A stretch of DNA of 31,952 nucleotides from an uncultured Muribaculaceae bacterium (GTDB lineage Bacteria > Bacteroidota > Bacteroidia > Bacteroidales > Muribaculaceae): assembly GCA_910585755.1 (NCBI GenBank), contig CAJUFH010000036.1, positions 1 to 31,952 on the forward strand. The letters are read 5' to 3'. Shown here in pieces: positions 14,724 to 20,444 of the stretch (positions are counted from its first letter, which is position 1; each line of letters begins with the position of its first letter). Under the pieces are notes generated by a model. The model worked only from the letters and a program-made list of their open reading frames with translations. It did no database searches and had not been told where the DNA came from. The translations under genes were made by a program, and so were the position numbers.

Positions 14724-15653
14724 TTAGAAAGTTTCGTCGTCGTTGCCGTTGAGAGCGGGGTCGACCGTCACTCCGGCTGAGGTGTCGGGTTCGGGGGCGA
14801 ATGATTCCCGCTCCTTTTGCTCAGACTGCGCCTCCGGGGTGCCTCCGAGAGAATAATAGTCGGGAGCCGCCTCTTCCTGGGGGAGGTCGGCCTTCATCAC
14901 CATGCCCTTGCCGATCGGGAGCTTGGGGTAGTTTTTGAAGGCGTGTTTCACGCATTTGGCAATGAGGAAGCCGGAATCTATCGCGCCGTCGTTGGCTTTG
15001 TACAGAGCGTTCGCATCCTTCTTCGGGTTCTGCTTTTTGGAATACTCTTCGAGGCGTTTCCACGCTTCGGGAAGTATGATGGCGTAATCCACGGAGCCGT
15101 CGAGGCGGGTAATCTTCATGAAGCACGCGATCGGGTTGGCGGCGTTGTGGGAGAGGTTAAGGCCGTAGGTGACGTGCTTGCGCCCGTCGCTCTCGGTATA
15201 GGCGAATGAATCCCCTTCGTAGACCACCGTCGGGGTGTCGCAATGGCGGATTTGCCCGCAGCGCTGTCGAAGGAGGATTTCGCCGTAGCCCGTTATGGCG
15301 ATATAGCAGCGGTTCTCCCAGTAATCCTGTCCGTCGGCCGCCGTAAGCTTCGTGCCGCGGTTCATCAGGTAGCAGAGGGCCTGCGCTCCGGGTTCGAGCG
15401 TGAGGTCCTTGACCGCCAGGTCGACGAAGGCGAGGAACACCGACAGCGGGGTGACGTTCCATTTGTTCTTGTCATCCACAATGGTGCGGTGGATATAGCG
15501 GGCTTCCCGCTCGCAGAATGCCTCGCCGCCCTCTCCGTGGATATTGTCGTAGAGAGTTATGATGTGGTGTTGCACATCGGGATTGAGGGGTACGTCCCAG
15601 GGACGCAGCTCCTGGAGCTTGCCGACGGTGTCGGCGAATTTGCTGATGCTCAT
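14724..15653 (-). CDS. RecT-like single-strand annealing protein
   Basis: The 309-aa protein contains LAFVDLAVKDLTLEPGAQAL (residues about 69-88), AITGYGEILLRQRCGQIRHC, PTVVYEGDSF and GAIDSGFLIAKCVKHAFKNY. Together these match the Bacteroidetes branch of the RecT/Red-beta annealing proteins, which pair single-stranded tails during phage recombination. The last 60 residues are acidic and disordered. It heads the recombination block: coiled-coil protein, nuclease and SNF2 follow. A strong leftward terminator lies 42 bp upstream, so transcription must restart or read through before this gene. Confidence 0.8.
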   Translation of the reverse strand: MSISKFADTVGKLQELRPWDVPLNPDVQHHIITLYDNIHGEGGEAFCEREARYIHRTIVDDKNKWNVTPLSVFLAFVDLAVKDLTLEPGAQALCYLMNRGTKLTAADGQDYWENRCYIAITGYGEILLRQRCGQIRHCDTPTVVYEGDSFAYTESDGRKHVTYGLNLSHNAANPIACFMKITRLDGSVDYAIILPEAWKRLEEYSKKQNPKKDANALYKANDGAIDSGFLIAKCVKHAFKNYPKLPIGKGMVMKADLPQEEAAPDYYSLGGTPEAQSEQKERESFAPEPDTSAGVTVDPALNGNDDETF

Positions 15654-15694
15654 GTCGTGGAGTGTTAGGGGTTAGGGAAATATGTCACGTTTGG

Positions 15695-15726
15695 AAAAAC
15701 CTGCCCCGGCGCGTGGCCGGGACAGG
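15695..15726 (-). terminator. Rho-independent terminator after the tRNA cluster
   Basis: On the minus strand an 11-bp stem (CCTGTCCCGGC with GCCGGGGCAGG, one G-U pair) with a 5-base loop is followed by five T. It lies between the last tRNA-like gene and the RecT-like gene. As drawn it would end most leftward transcripts of the tRNA cluster. Confidence 0.8.
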
Positions 15727-15765
15727 CACACCAAACATGAGCGGGAAATGAAGGATCCTGCTTCG

Positions 15766-15843
15766 CGGGTGGTGCGGGAGTCGAACCCGCCTCTCTGCGT
15801 CGGCGCGCCTCGGCAGTGTTTCAGCCATCTAAACTGACCACCC
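15766..15843 (-). tRNA. tRNA-like gene with oversized anticodon arm, identity unclear
   Basis: The acceptor stem (GGGTGGT/ACCACCC, 7 perfect pairs), T arm (GCGGG TTCGACT CCCGC) and D stem (GTTT/AAAC, 9-base loop with GG) are all good. Instead of a normal 17-nt anticodon arm, 22 nt stand between the D and variable regions. They form only a CTGC/GCAG stem with a 14-base loop, followed by a 4-base variable loop. Position 8 is C instead of U, and no U33-anticodon-purine37 loop fits. It may be a decayed tRNA or a deliberate tRNA mimic. Total length is 78 nt without CCA. Confidence 0.5.
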
Positions 15844-15844
15844 G

Positions 15845-15882
15845 GATAAAAAGCCGCCGACGCTTCACAGCGGCGGCGGTCA
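15845..15882. repeat. Inter-tRNA hairpin repeat, copy 1
   Basis: A GC-rich hairpin (GCCGCCG, 11-base loop, CGGCGGC) stands 1 bp upstream of the last tRNA-like gene in transcription order. On the minus strand it is followed by five T. A near copy is at 16009-16046, likewise directly before a tRNA. It may act as a terminator or an RNA-processing site between tRNAs. Confidence 0.75.
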
Positions 15883-15933
15883 TTTTGGATAAACCAGATT
15901 GCTTAGCATATATAATACAACTCATTGTGGTAG

Positions 15934-16007
15934 CGGATGCCGCGGGAGTCGAACCCGCACTTTCCGGGTACCAGCCGGACGAACTGGCCTGTTGATTCGA
16001 GGCATCC
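15934..16007 (-). tRNA. tRNA-Thr(GGT)
   Basis: This cloverleaf is complete. The acceptor is GGATGCC/GGCATCC, the D stem GAAT/GTTC, the anticodon stem TCCGG/CCGGA with loop CTGGTAC (anticodon GGT), the variable loop AAGT and the T arm GCGGG TTCGACT CCCGC. It would decode ACC and ACT. CCA is not encoded. It belongs to a leftward cluster of four tRNA or tRNA-like genes in the prophage early operon. Confidence 0.9.
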
Positions 16008-16008
16008 T

Positions 16009-16046
16009 GATAAAACCGCCGGCGCTTCACAGCGGCGACGGCCTGA
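16009..16046. repeat. Inter-tRNA hairpin repeat, copy 2
   Basis: This near copy of 15845-15882 shares the TGAAGCG-containing loop (read leftward) and the GC-rich stem, with a few changes. It lies 1 bp upstream of tRNA-Thr in transcription order, and four T follow it on the minus strand. The duplication suggests the tRNA units multiplied together with their upstream hairpin. Confidence 0.75.
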
Positions 16047-16083
16047 CTGTTACCATGAAAACACACACTGTTGCGTAAATAGG

Positions 16084-16167
16084 GACAGCGGGAAGGGGTC
16101 GAACCTTCATCTGCACCCCGGTAATCTTGCGAAGCCGGGGGCTGCTCTGCCATTGAGCTACCGCCGT
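16084..16167 (-). tRNA. tRNA-like gene with 30-nt anticodon arm, identity unclear
   Basis: Acceptor (ACGGCGG/CCGCTGT, one G-U pair), D arm (GCTC AATGGCA GAGC) and T arm (GAAGG TTCGACC CCTTC) are normal. Between them is an unusually long arm: a CCCCGG/CCGGGG stem, extended outward by a GC pair past a bulge, carries a 13-base loop containing CTTCGCAAG, and a 4-base variable loop AGAT follows. A class II layout does not fit, because no 17-nt sub-arm pairs. The strong pairing argues against simple decay. Length is 84 nt without CCA, and the identity cannot be read. Confidence 0.6.
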
Positions 16168-16381
16168 TGTCAATATATTGGTAGCGCGGCGACTTAACGC
16201 CGCTTTAAAAGTCATACTTGCTTTCCACGTCCATAGCGTCCGTTCGTGTGATACCGCGGTTGGTTACGCGGCCGCGTCGGGGATTTCATCCCCCGATTAG
16301 CTGCCTTCCCGCTATGTATGGTTTGAGGTATCGAATACCTTGCGGGGTCGGGCCACCCACTATGGAGCGTTATATTGATTG

Positions 16382-16452
16382 TTGCCGGAGCGGGGTTCGA
16401 ACCCGCGACGCCTGGACCAAAGCCAGGTGTGTTGCCGCTACACCATCCGGCA
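16382..16452 (-). tRNA. tRNA-Gln(TTG)
   Basis: The cloverleaf is standard: acceptor TGCCGGA/TCCGGCA, D arm GTGT AGCGGCA ACAC, anticodon arm CCTGG CTTTGGT CCAGG (anticodon TTG) and T arm GCGGG TTCGAAC CCCGC, with discriminator A. It decodes CAA. It starts 7 bp after the stop of the small membrane-protein gene, so it is part of the same leftward transcript. About 210 bp without a gene but with several hairpins separate it from the next tRNA-like gene. Confidence 0.93.
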
Positions 16453-16459
16453 GTTATGG

Positions 16460-16714
16460 CTAATTGAATTTCCGGTCCATTACCTCGCCACACATCCGGT
16501 CGTAGGCTTTCAGCCATGGGTCAACTTTACGCCAGCGCTTGTAGAGAAGGGCTATGTGGCAGATGAGCACGGCTGCCAGGGCTTTGTCAAAGATGAAATG
16601 GAGGCAGAACGCCGAGAGGCTTTCGTCCTGTTCCTCGCCGAAGAGGAATATGAAGGCGACGCAGCCGAGGGTCAGAAGTACCGCGATACGGATGACTGAT
16701 ATTGTCTTGATCAT
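16460..16714 (-). CDS. Small two-helix membrane protein
   Basis: The 84-aa product has hydrophobic helices at residues about 4-26 (TISVIRIAVLLTLGCVAFIF) and 42-58 (DKALAAVLICHIALLY), then a basic C-terminal segment (KRWRKVDPWLKAYDRMC). No family is recognised. The start at 16714 overlaps the upstream HTH gene by 4 bp. A membrane role such as exclusion is possible but not shown. Confidence 0.6.
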   Translation of the reverse strand: MIKTISVIRIAVLLTLGCVAFIFLFGEEQDESLSAFCLHFIFDKALAAVLICHIALLYKRWRKVDPWLKAYDRMCGEVMDRKFN

Positions 16715-17058
16715 GCCTTTGCTTTTTTTAGTGGTTGTTTTCGGTAGATGACCGCGCGGATTGCGGCCTCGGACTTTTTCTCGTCGGATGACGATATGCG
16801 GTTGGCGGTGAGCCATGACTCTATTTCCTCGCGTTTGAAATAGTACCGCCCGTTCTGCTTGTAGGAGGGAAAGGCGCGGTCTTTGGCGAGCCGTGAGCAA
16901 CGGTCGGCGGAGAGCTGCAGGTAGAGGGCGAGTTCGTCGATGTTCCACACGTTCTTCTTGAGGATTTCCAAGCGGCGGTTACTAAGCTCGGTGTCCGCCT
17001 TGATGCCGTCAAGGGTTGCCTTGATTTCGGCGAACAGGTTTTCCATTTGTTCTGTCAT
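16711..17058 (-). CDS. Helix-turn-helix (excisionase-type) DNA-binding protein
   Basis: The 115-aa protein has a helical N-terminal part (residues 1-35) and then VWNIDELALYLQLSADRCSR and YKQNGRYYFKREEIESWLTA, the two halves of an HTH_17/MerR-like winged helix of the excisionase type (about 37-86). The C-terminus is basic. In Bacteroidetes such proteins often regulate phage or mobile-element genes or help excision. It is in the early operon, 3 bp after the lipoprotein gene. Whether it is a true excisionase cannot be told without the integrase. Confidence 0.75.
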   Translation of the reverse strand: MTEQMENLFAEIKATLDGIKADTELSNRRLEILKKNVWNIDELALYLQLSADRCSRLAKDRAFPSYKQNGRYYFKREEIESWLTANRISSSDEKKSEAAIRAVIYRKQPLKKAKA

Positions 17059-17061
17059 AGT

Positions 17062-17307
17062 TCAATCGGGCTTTATTCCGGCACGGATTAATGCTCGCTC
17101 TTCCTCGGCGGAGCCGCACCAGGTGTCGACGTATTCGTTGACGGCGTTATATGTGTTATCCGACGGGTTGTAGCCGCGGGCCGCGCAGAAGGCGTTCCAG
17201 GATGCTTCCGCCGTCTCGTTGCCGGCGGCGAGGGTTTCGCCGGCCCTGTGCGAGGCGCATCCGGCGAGCAGGAGCATGGCGGCGATGGAAAGGATTGTAT
17301 GTCTCAT
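17062..17307 (-). CDS. Phage-encoded lipoprotein
   Basis: The 81-aa precursor starts MRHTILSIAAMLLLAGCASH with a clear lipobox LLAGC at residues 13-17, so Cys17 would be lipidated and the mature part of about 65 residues anchored in the envelope. The mature part has two further Cys and an acidic end. An early, small phage lipoprotein is often a superinfection-exclusion factor; that role is inference. The ATG at 17307 overlaps the upstream stop (ATGA) and gives the normal signal-peptide length. Confidence 0.75.
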   Translation of the reverse strand: MRHTILSIAAMLLLAGCASHRAGETLAAGNETAEASWNAFCAARGYNPSDNTYNAVNEYVDTWCGSAEEERALIRAGIKPD

Positions 17308-17456
17308 TGTTTGCTTGGTTTTTGAGGTTCGCATCCCGGTCGCTGGTCGTACTGGACGTGGCGTCTGAGGTACCGGCAGTAGCGTCCGTTGACCGTGTTA
17401 TGGGCTTCGGCGCAGATGGCGCAGACGGGATTCGGCCCCGGAGGTTTGCGTGTCAT
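17304..17456 (-). CDS. Small four-cysteine phage protein, 50 aa
   Basis: This short gene reads MTRKPPGPNPVCAICAEAHN, then TVNGRYCRYLRRHVQYDQRP and ends in GCEPQKPSKQ. The CxxC at residues 12-15 plus Cys27 and Cys42 could bind zinc. Its stop overlaps the lipoprotein ATG by 4 bp, and its start is 12 bp after the upstream stop, exactly the packing of the rest of the operon. No family is recognised. Confidence 0.65.
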   Translation of the reverse strand: MTRKPPGPNPVCAICAEAHNTVNGRYCRYLRRHVQYDQRPGCEPQKPSKQ

Positions 17457-17468
17457 GGCTTTCGGTAT

Positions 17469-17684
17469 TTAACAGCATCCGCAGGAGGCTTCCTCGCAAT
17501 GGTACTTGTGGCGCGCGATGCTTCGGAGCGCCGATTGCGCCGCAGGGGTTTCCGCTTTGTGGGGATAGATTTCGCCCCAGTCGAGCCATTCCGCCTCGCG
17601 GAGAAGCCGCAGGTCGTTTTCGGGAATTGTCCCTATCAGGTTCCGGTAGAACCCTGTGTATGGTCCTTCGGTTGTCACGCTCAT
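17469..17684 (-). CDS. Small phage protein with cysteine-rich tail, 71 aa
   Basis: The product begins MSVTTEGPYTGFYRNLIGTI and ends HKYHCEEASCGCC, with four Cys in the last nine residues, a possible metal site. The middle (DLRLLREAEWLDWGEIYPHK) is helical. No family is recognised. It is spaced 12 bp from the next gene and 35 bp from the previous one. Confidence 0.55.
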   Translation of the reverse strand: MSVTTEGPYTGFYRNLIGTIPENDLRLLREAEWLDWGEIYPHKAETPAAQSALRSIARHKYHCEEASCGCC

Positions 17685-17719
17685 TGCCTGGTGGTGTTTA
17701 TGGTGTTTGGTACGCTGGT

Positions 17720-17935
17720 TTATTCGACACGGGTAACGCTGATTGTGCGATCGGCGCGGTTCGTGGCTGTGGTGAATATCTTACCCCACTCGAACCCGAA
17801 GGTGGTGCATGCGCTTTTGAGATAGCTTCCTCTCTCCGCGGGAAACGAATGGGATTCGCCGACCTCCATTTCACGGAGCACCGAGAGCAGGGGTTTCCCT
17901 TCTTGTTTTTGCTCGTTGTTATTTGTTTCTTTCAT
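17720..17935 (-). CDS. Small phage protein, 71 aa
   Basis: The product begins MKETNNNEQKQEGKPLLSVL and has REMEVGESHSFPAERGSYLK and the strand TISVTRVE at the end. The EVGES..FP......Y.......G..F pattern is one I recall from small Bacteroides phage and conjugative-element proteins of unknown function. It is the first clear gene of the leftward operon. The -33 box of the opposing promoter lies within its first codons. Confidence 0.65.
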   Translation of the reverse strand: MKETNNNEQKQEGKPLLSVLREMEVGESHSFPAERGSYLKSACTTFGFEWGKIFTTATNRADRTISVTRVE

Positions 17936-17953
17936 TGTTTCTTTATAACTTTG
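17922..17953 (+). promoter_or_regulatory. Rightward Bacteroidetes-type promoter
   Basis: TTTG at 17922-17925 and TAACTTTG at 17946-17953, 20 bp apart, are a full match to the Bacteroidetes sigma-70 consensus. The start would be near 17960, about 17 bp before the 81-aa gene. It opposes the leftward operon and overlaps the start of its first clear gene. Confidence 0.7.
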
Positions 17954-17976
17954 CGTTTGTAAAATCGTGACTTACA

Positions 17977-18222
17977 ATGATAACTCAGGAACAGTTAGAA
18001 GACCTCTCCGCCAAGCTGTCGGCGCTCCCATGCCCGGTTTGCGGCAAGCCCCATTCGGTAAGTTTTCGCCTCCATTCAGCCGGTATGTTCAGCGATCCGG
18101 TCGTCCTGTATGATTTCCCGGACAGCGACACATGCGAGGGGTTCAGGCAGAAGATGACGGACTTCGCCAGCGGCATCATTCGGTCAATGAATGTCGGCCC
18201 GTGTCCGTTCGACCGGATATAG
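17977..18222 (+). CDS. Small protein with CxxC motif, 81 aa
   Basis: The product begins MITQEQLEDLSAKLSALPCP and has CPVCGKPH (residues 19-26) and a later Cys pair (DTCEGF, GPCPFD), a likely zinc site. Third codon positions are mostly G or C, as in the neighbours, and an excellent promoter lies just upstream. It faces the repressor gene and lies opposite a 119-codon leftward frame (17985-18344). I judge this strand the better candidate, but the region is ambiguous. No family is recognised. Confidence 0.55.
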   Translation: MITQEQLEDLSAKLSALPCPVCGKPHSVSFRLHSAGMFSDPVVLYDFPDSDTCEGFRQKMTDFASGIIRSMNVGPCPFDRI

Positions 18223-18342
18223 AGGGCGGCGAAGTGCAGGCGTTCCCCGAGAGTCGGACGCGGAACCGGCGGCATGCCTATCCAGCGTATGTCGAGGGTC
18301 CCAGCCTCCATCAGCCAAAGCCCGTTTGCCGTTCGCTGTTTC

Positions 18343-18370
18343 ATTGTTTCAAACTTTATTTGTAACTTTA
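18343..18370 (+). promoter_or_regulatory. Probable promoter of the repressor gene
   Basis: TTG at 18343-18345 and TAACTTTA at 18363-18370 form a weaker Bacteroidetes-type promoter pointing right. Transcription would begin near 18376, upstream of the tandem operators at 18403-18426, so bound repressor could block its own transcription. Confidence 0.5.
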
Positions 18371-18375
18371 CGATG

Positions 18376-18407
18376 CAAAGTTAAAACCAAAAGAGTTAAT
18401 GGCGAAA
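18376..18407 (-). promoter_or_regulatory. Leftward early promoter
   Basis: On the minus strand TAACTTTG (18383-18376) is a perfect -7 box. The -33 position 19 bp upstream is TTTCG (18407-18403), which is the first part of the tandem operator. The start would be near 18370, reading into the leftward phage genes. This is the natural lytic promoter under repressor control. Confidence 0.6.
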
Positions 18408-18426
18408 TATTTCGCGAAATATTTCG
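18403..18426. promoter_or_regulatory. Tandem palindromic operators
   Basis: Two head-to-tail perfect copies of the 12-bp palindrome CGAAATATTTCG stand between the two divergent promoters and the repressor start (18453). The pair covers the -33 region of the leftward promoter and the leader of the repressor gene. Dimeric CI-like repressors bind such sites cooperatively. No third copy was seen in the window. Confidence 0.8.
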
Positions 18427-18452
18427 TGCTAATTATTGTTAATTACTCGTAT

Positions 18453-19055
18453 ATGATTGATGTTAAACGGCTTAGGGAACAAAAGGATTATTCCCAAGAA
18501 GAGCTTGCCTCTCTCTTGGGCGTAAGTACTCGTACCATTCAAAATTGGGAAGCGGGTAAGGTGATTCCTAAATCGAAGTTGCCGATGCTCAGGCAGCTAA
18601 CGGCAGAAATGCCATCTACAGACACTCCCGTAGATGGTTCTCAGGCAAAAATCAGTTACGAGTCGGGCGTGCCGTACTATGATGAGGATTTCGTCCTTGG
18701 TTTTACCGAGCTGGGGTTCCCATCGTCCGAAAATCCCCAGTTCCTTGTGCAGATGCCCAGGTATGCGAACGCCACATTGTGGTGTAACGCTACCGGGCAC
18801 TCTATGGAGCCTGAAATCAATAACGGTGACGTTATAGCGCTGCAGCTGATCGAGGACCCTTCCTTCCTCCTTTTGGGCGACCTCTATGCGATAGTTACCA
18901 CGAACGGTCTCCGCACCATAAAGCGCCTCGGCAAGGGCGAGGACAAAGACCACTACCGCCTTATTCCGACCAACAAGGAATATGACGAGCAGCAGATTCC
19001 CAAACGGGTAATCCTGCGGGTCTTCCGCGTCCTCGGCTCCCTGCATTCATTCTGA
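18453..19055 (+). CDS. LexA/CI-like phage repressor, S24 peptidase family
   Basis: The 200-aa protein has an N-terminal Cro/CI helix-turn-helix (YSQEELASLLGVSTRTIQNW, residues 13-32) and a C-terminal S24 domain with the catalytic Ser in GHSMEP (Ser117) and Lys in TIKRL (Lys157). The domain holds the repressor dimer and can cleave itself when RecA filaments form. No Ala-Gly cleavage pair is obvious in the linker (about 50-75), so induction might differ. The ATG at 18453 was chosen because an upstream in-frame ATG (18399) would translate the operator itself. Rightward orientation, divergent from the leftward genes, and nearby palindromic operators support the role. Confidence 0.92.
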   Translation: MIDVKRLREQKDYSQEELASLLGVSTRTIQNWEAGKVIPKSKLPMLRQLTAEMPSTDTPVDGSQAKISYESGVPYYDEDFVLGFTELGFPSSENPQFLVQMPRYANATLWCNATGHSMEPEINNGDVIALQLIEDPSFLLLGDLYAIVTTNGLRTIKRLGKGEDKDHYRLIPTNKEYDEQQIPKRVILRVFRVLGSLHSF

Positions 19056-19152
19056 TTTTGCGATAAATCTGTTATTGATTAATTCGGTAATTCCAGATAT
19101 TTCAGCCTGATATATCGCTAATGGTTATCGTCACGATTTTTTTTCGGTAATA

Positions 19153-20079
19153 ATGCTAAACGAAATACCTCCCATAGTGCGCATACCGGCTGTGTCCAGA
19201 GAGGCGCAGATTGGCAATGTGTTCAACCATGTGTTTTCAGTTATGTTTCAAACAGAACAGACCGATTTATCGCATGGACGGAAAGTCTTGTGGGATTTTT
19301 CTGATTGTAACTTCCTGCATCCCTTTTATCTTGCGGCTTTGTCGGTGCTGAAAACAAGATACAACGATTCGATTATATGCATTGGGATTAGGCCAATAAT
19401 ACAGTCTTACCTTGATGTCGTGCATTTCGCAACCCCATTGGAGGTCTCTGAGAATGGAGAAGACAAATCGCTTTGGCATTATTATTCAAAAAAGACTTAT
19501 CTTCCTATCTGTGTGTTCAATCCTCAGAACAGGTCGTCAGTTGTTGCGCAGGAGTTAGTGCAAACCACTGTTAGAGCGCAGTTGAGCGGTAACCAGGCTG
19601 TATTCAGTATTCTCTCGCTTTTGTTGGGTGAGCTTATAGACAACATTACCGATCACTCTAGTAGTAAGAACGGTTTTCTATTTTGTCAATTGCTTCCTCG
19701 TGAAGGGAACTTGTACGTGTATATCGGTGACACTGGACACTCGATTTATTCGTCATATGCAACAGACGAAAGGTACGAGAATTTAGTCACAAGCGCCGAA
19801 TCGTCAGCTTTGGCGCTCGCACTCAAGGGCAAATCAACGAAAAACAGACCCGAAAATGAAAATCGAGGTTATGGAATATCCAAATCGAGGTCGCTTATTG
19901 TTAATGGTTTGAAAGGTGAATTCTTCATAATATCCGGTAGTGCGTTCTTCCGACATGACCCCGCCGGAGAGCTGTTAGTAGACCTTCCGGAACCATTGCG
20001 GTGGGACGGCACGGTTGTACTGCTGAAAATTCCCACAGTAATTCCACCCAATTTCAATTTGTATGATTATATTCGCTGA
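19153..20079 (+). CDS. GHKL ATPase with STAS-like N-terminus
   Basis: The 308-aa protein has two parts. Residues 40-95 (KVLWDFSDCNFLHPFYLAAL and following) resemble a STAS-type fold, with a strand, then a turn and helix. Residues 150-300 form a Bergerat ATP-binding fold: N-box GELIDNITDHS (Glu160, Asn164, Asp167-His168), G1 box IGDTGHS (Asp193, Gly195), and G2 box NRGYGISKSRSLIVNGLKGE. No HisKA phosphorylation domain or membrane segment is present, so it resembles anti-sigma kinases of the SpoIIAB/RsbW class. The adjoining DUF4325 protein would be its partner. The gene is visibly richer in A+T than its flanks. Its placement behind the repressor suggests expression in the lysogen (inference). 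Confidence 0.75.
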   Translation: MLNEIPPIVRIPAVSREAQIGNVFNHVFSVMFQTEQTDLSHGRKVLWDFSDCNFLHPFYLAALSVLKTRYNDSIICIGIRPIIQSYLDVVHFATPLEVSENGEDKSLWHYYSKKTYLPICVFNPQNRSSVVAQELVQTTVRAQLSGNQAVFSILSLLLGELIDNITDHSSSKNGFLFCQLLPREGNLYVYIGDTGHSIYSSYATDERYENLVTSAESSALALALKGKSTKNRPENENRGYGISKSRSLIVNGLKGEFFIISGSAFFRHDPAGELLVDLPEPLRWDGTVVLLKIPTVIPPNFNLYDYIR

Positions 20080-20083
20080 AAAA

Positions 20084-20425
20084 ATGTCTATGAAAACAAT
20101 AATGATTTACCGAGAAATCGGCACAGACTTAAGAACCCGCAGCTTCTTTCGCAGAGATATAGAGGGATTGCTGAACCATGATACTCAGATGGTCATAGAC
20201 TTTTCGGGAGTTACATTCGTGTCCCGTTCGGTTGCGGATGAAATCTGCAACGTTTTGGCTGATTATCCCAATCTGTCGCTACGAAACATGGCCGGAGACG
20301 TAAAGATGATGTATGATGTTGTGGTGAGAGGGCGTTCTGCGCCCAGGCGGTATGATGATCTTAACGCCAAACACGTCACGCTTCGCACGATGGAGGACCT
20401 TCAGAGTTTCTTCTCTAAGCTATAG
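20084..20425 (+). CDS. DUF4325 STAS-like protein
   Basis: The 113-aa protein has TRSFFRRDIEGLL (residues 18-30) and VIDFSGVTFVSRSVADEI (37-54), the pattern of DUF4325 (F..R.......I......V.IDF.GV.F.SRSFADE). DUF4325 is a STAS-like family found in bacteria and mobile elements, often beside an ATPase of GHKL type. It would be the antagonist-like partner of the upstream gene, as in SpoIIAA/SpoIIAB. A second possible phospho-acceptor is the Ser-rich SRS segment. The start at 20084 (or ATG 20090) follows the upstream stop by 4 bp. An earlier in-frame ATG at 20063 would overlap that gene. Confidence 0.75.
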   Translation: MSMKTIMIYREIGTDLRTRSFFRRDIEGLLNHDTQMVIDFSGVTFVSRSVADEICNVLADYPNLSLRNMAGDVKMMYDVVVRGRSAPRRYDDLNAKHVTLRTMEDLQSFFSKL

Positions 20426-20444
20426 CTCCTATAAGTTTTTAGTC

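Noticed and set aside
15845..16046. CRISPR-like repeats
   Set aside because: Only two copies are present, they differ, and the spacer is a tRNA gene.
15821..16153. Leftward 110-codon frame across the tRNA cluster
   Set aside because: It is built from the tRNA-Thr gene, tRNA-like sequence and the repeated hairpins, which give its repeated AVKRRR phrase; RNA genes explain it.
16210..16375. A fifth tRNA between the tRNA-like gene and tRNA-Gln
   Set aside because: An AGGTA-TTCGA-TACCT stem looks like a T arm, but its loop is 5 bases and no matching acceptor or D arm could be drawn.
16212..16517. Leftward 101-codon frame over tRNA-Gln
   Set aside because: It runs through tRNA-Gln and the hairpin region beside it, and the encoded GWCSGNTPGFGPGVAGSNPA phrase is a known artefact of translating tRNA genes.
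17985..18344. Leftward 119-codon frame as an annotated gene
   Set aside because: It lies mostly opposite the better-supported 81-aa gene and shows no motif; it is kept only as a finding because of its promoter.
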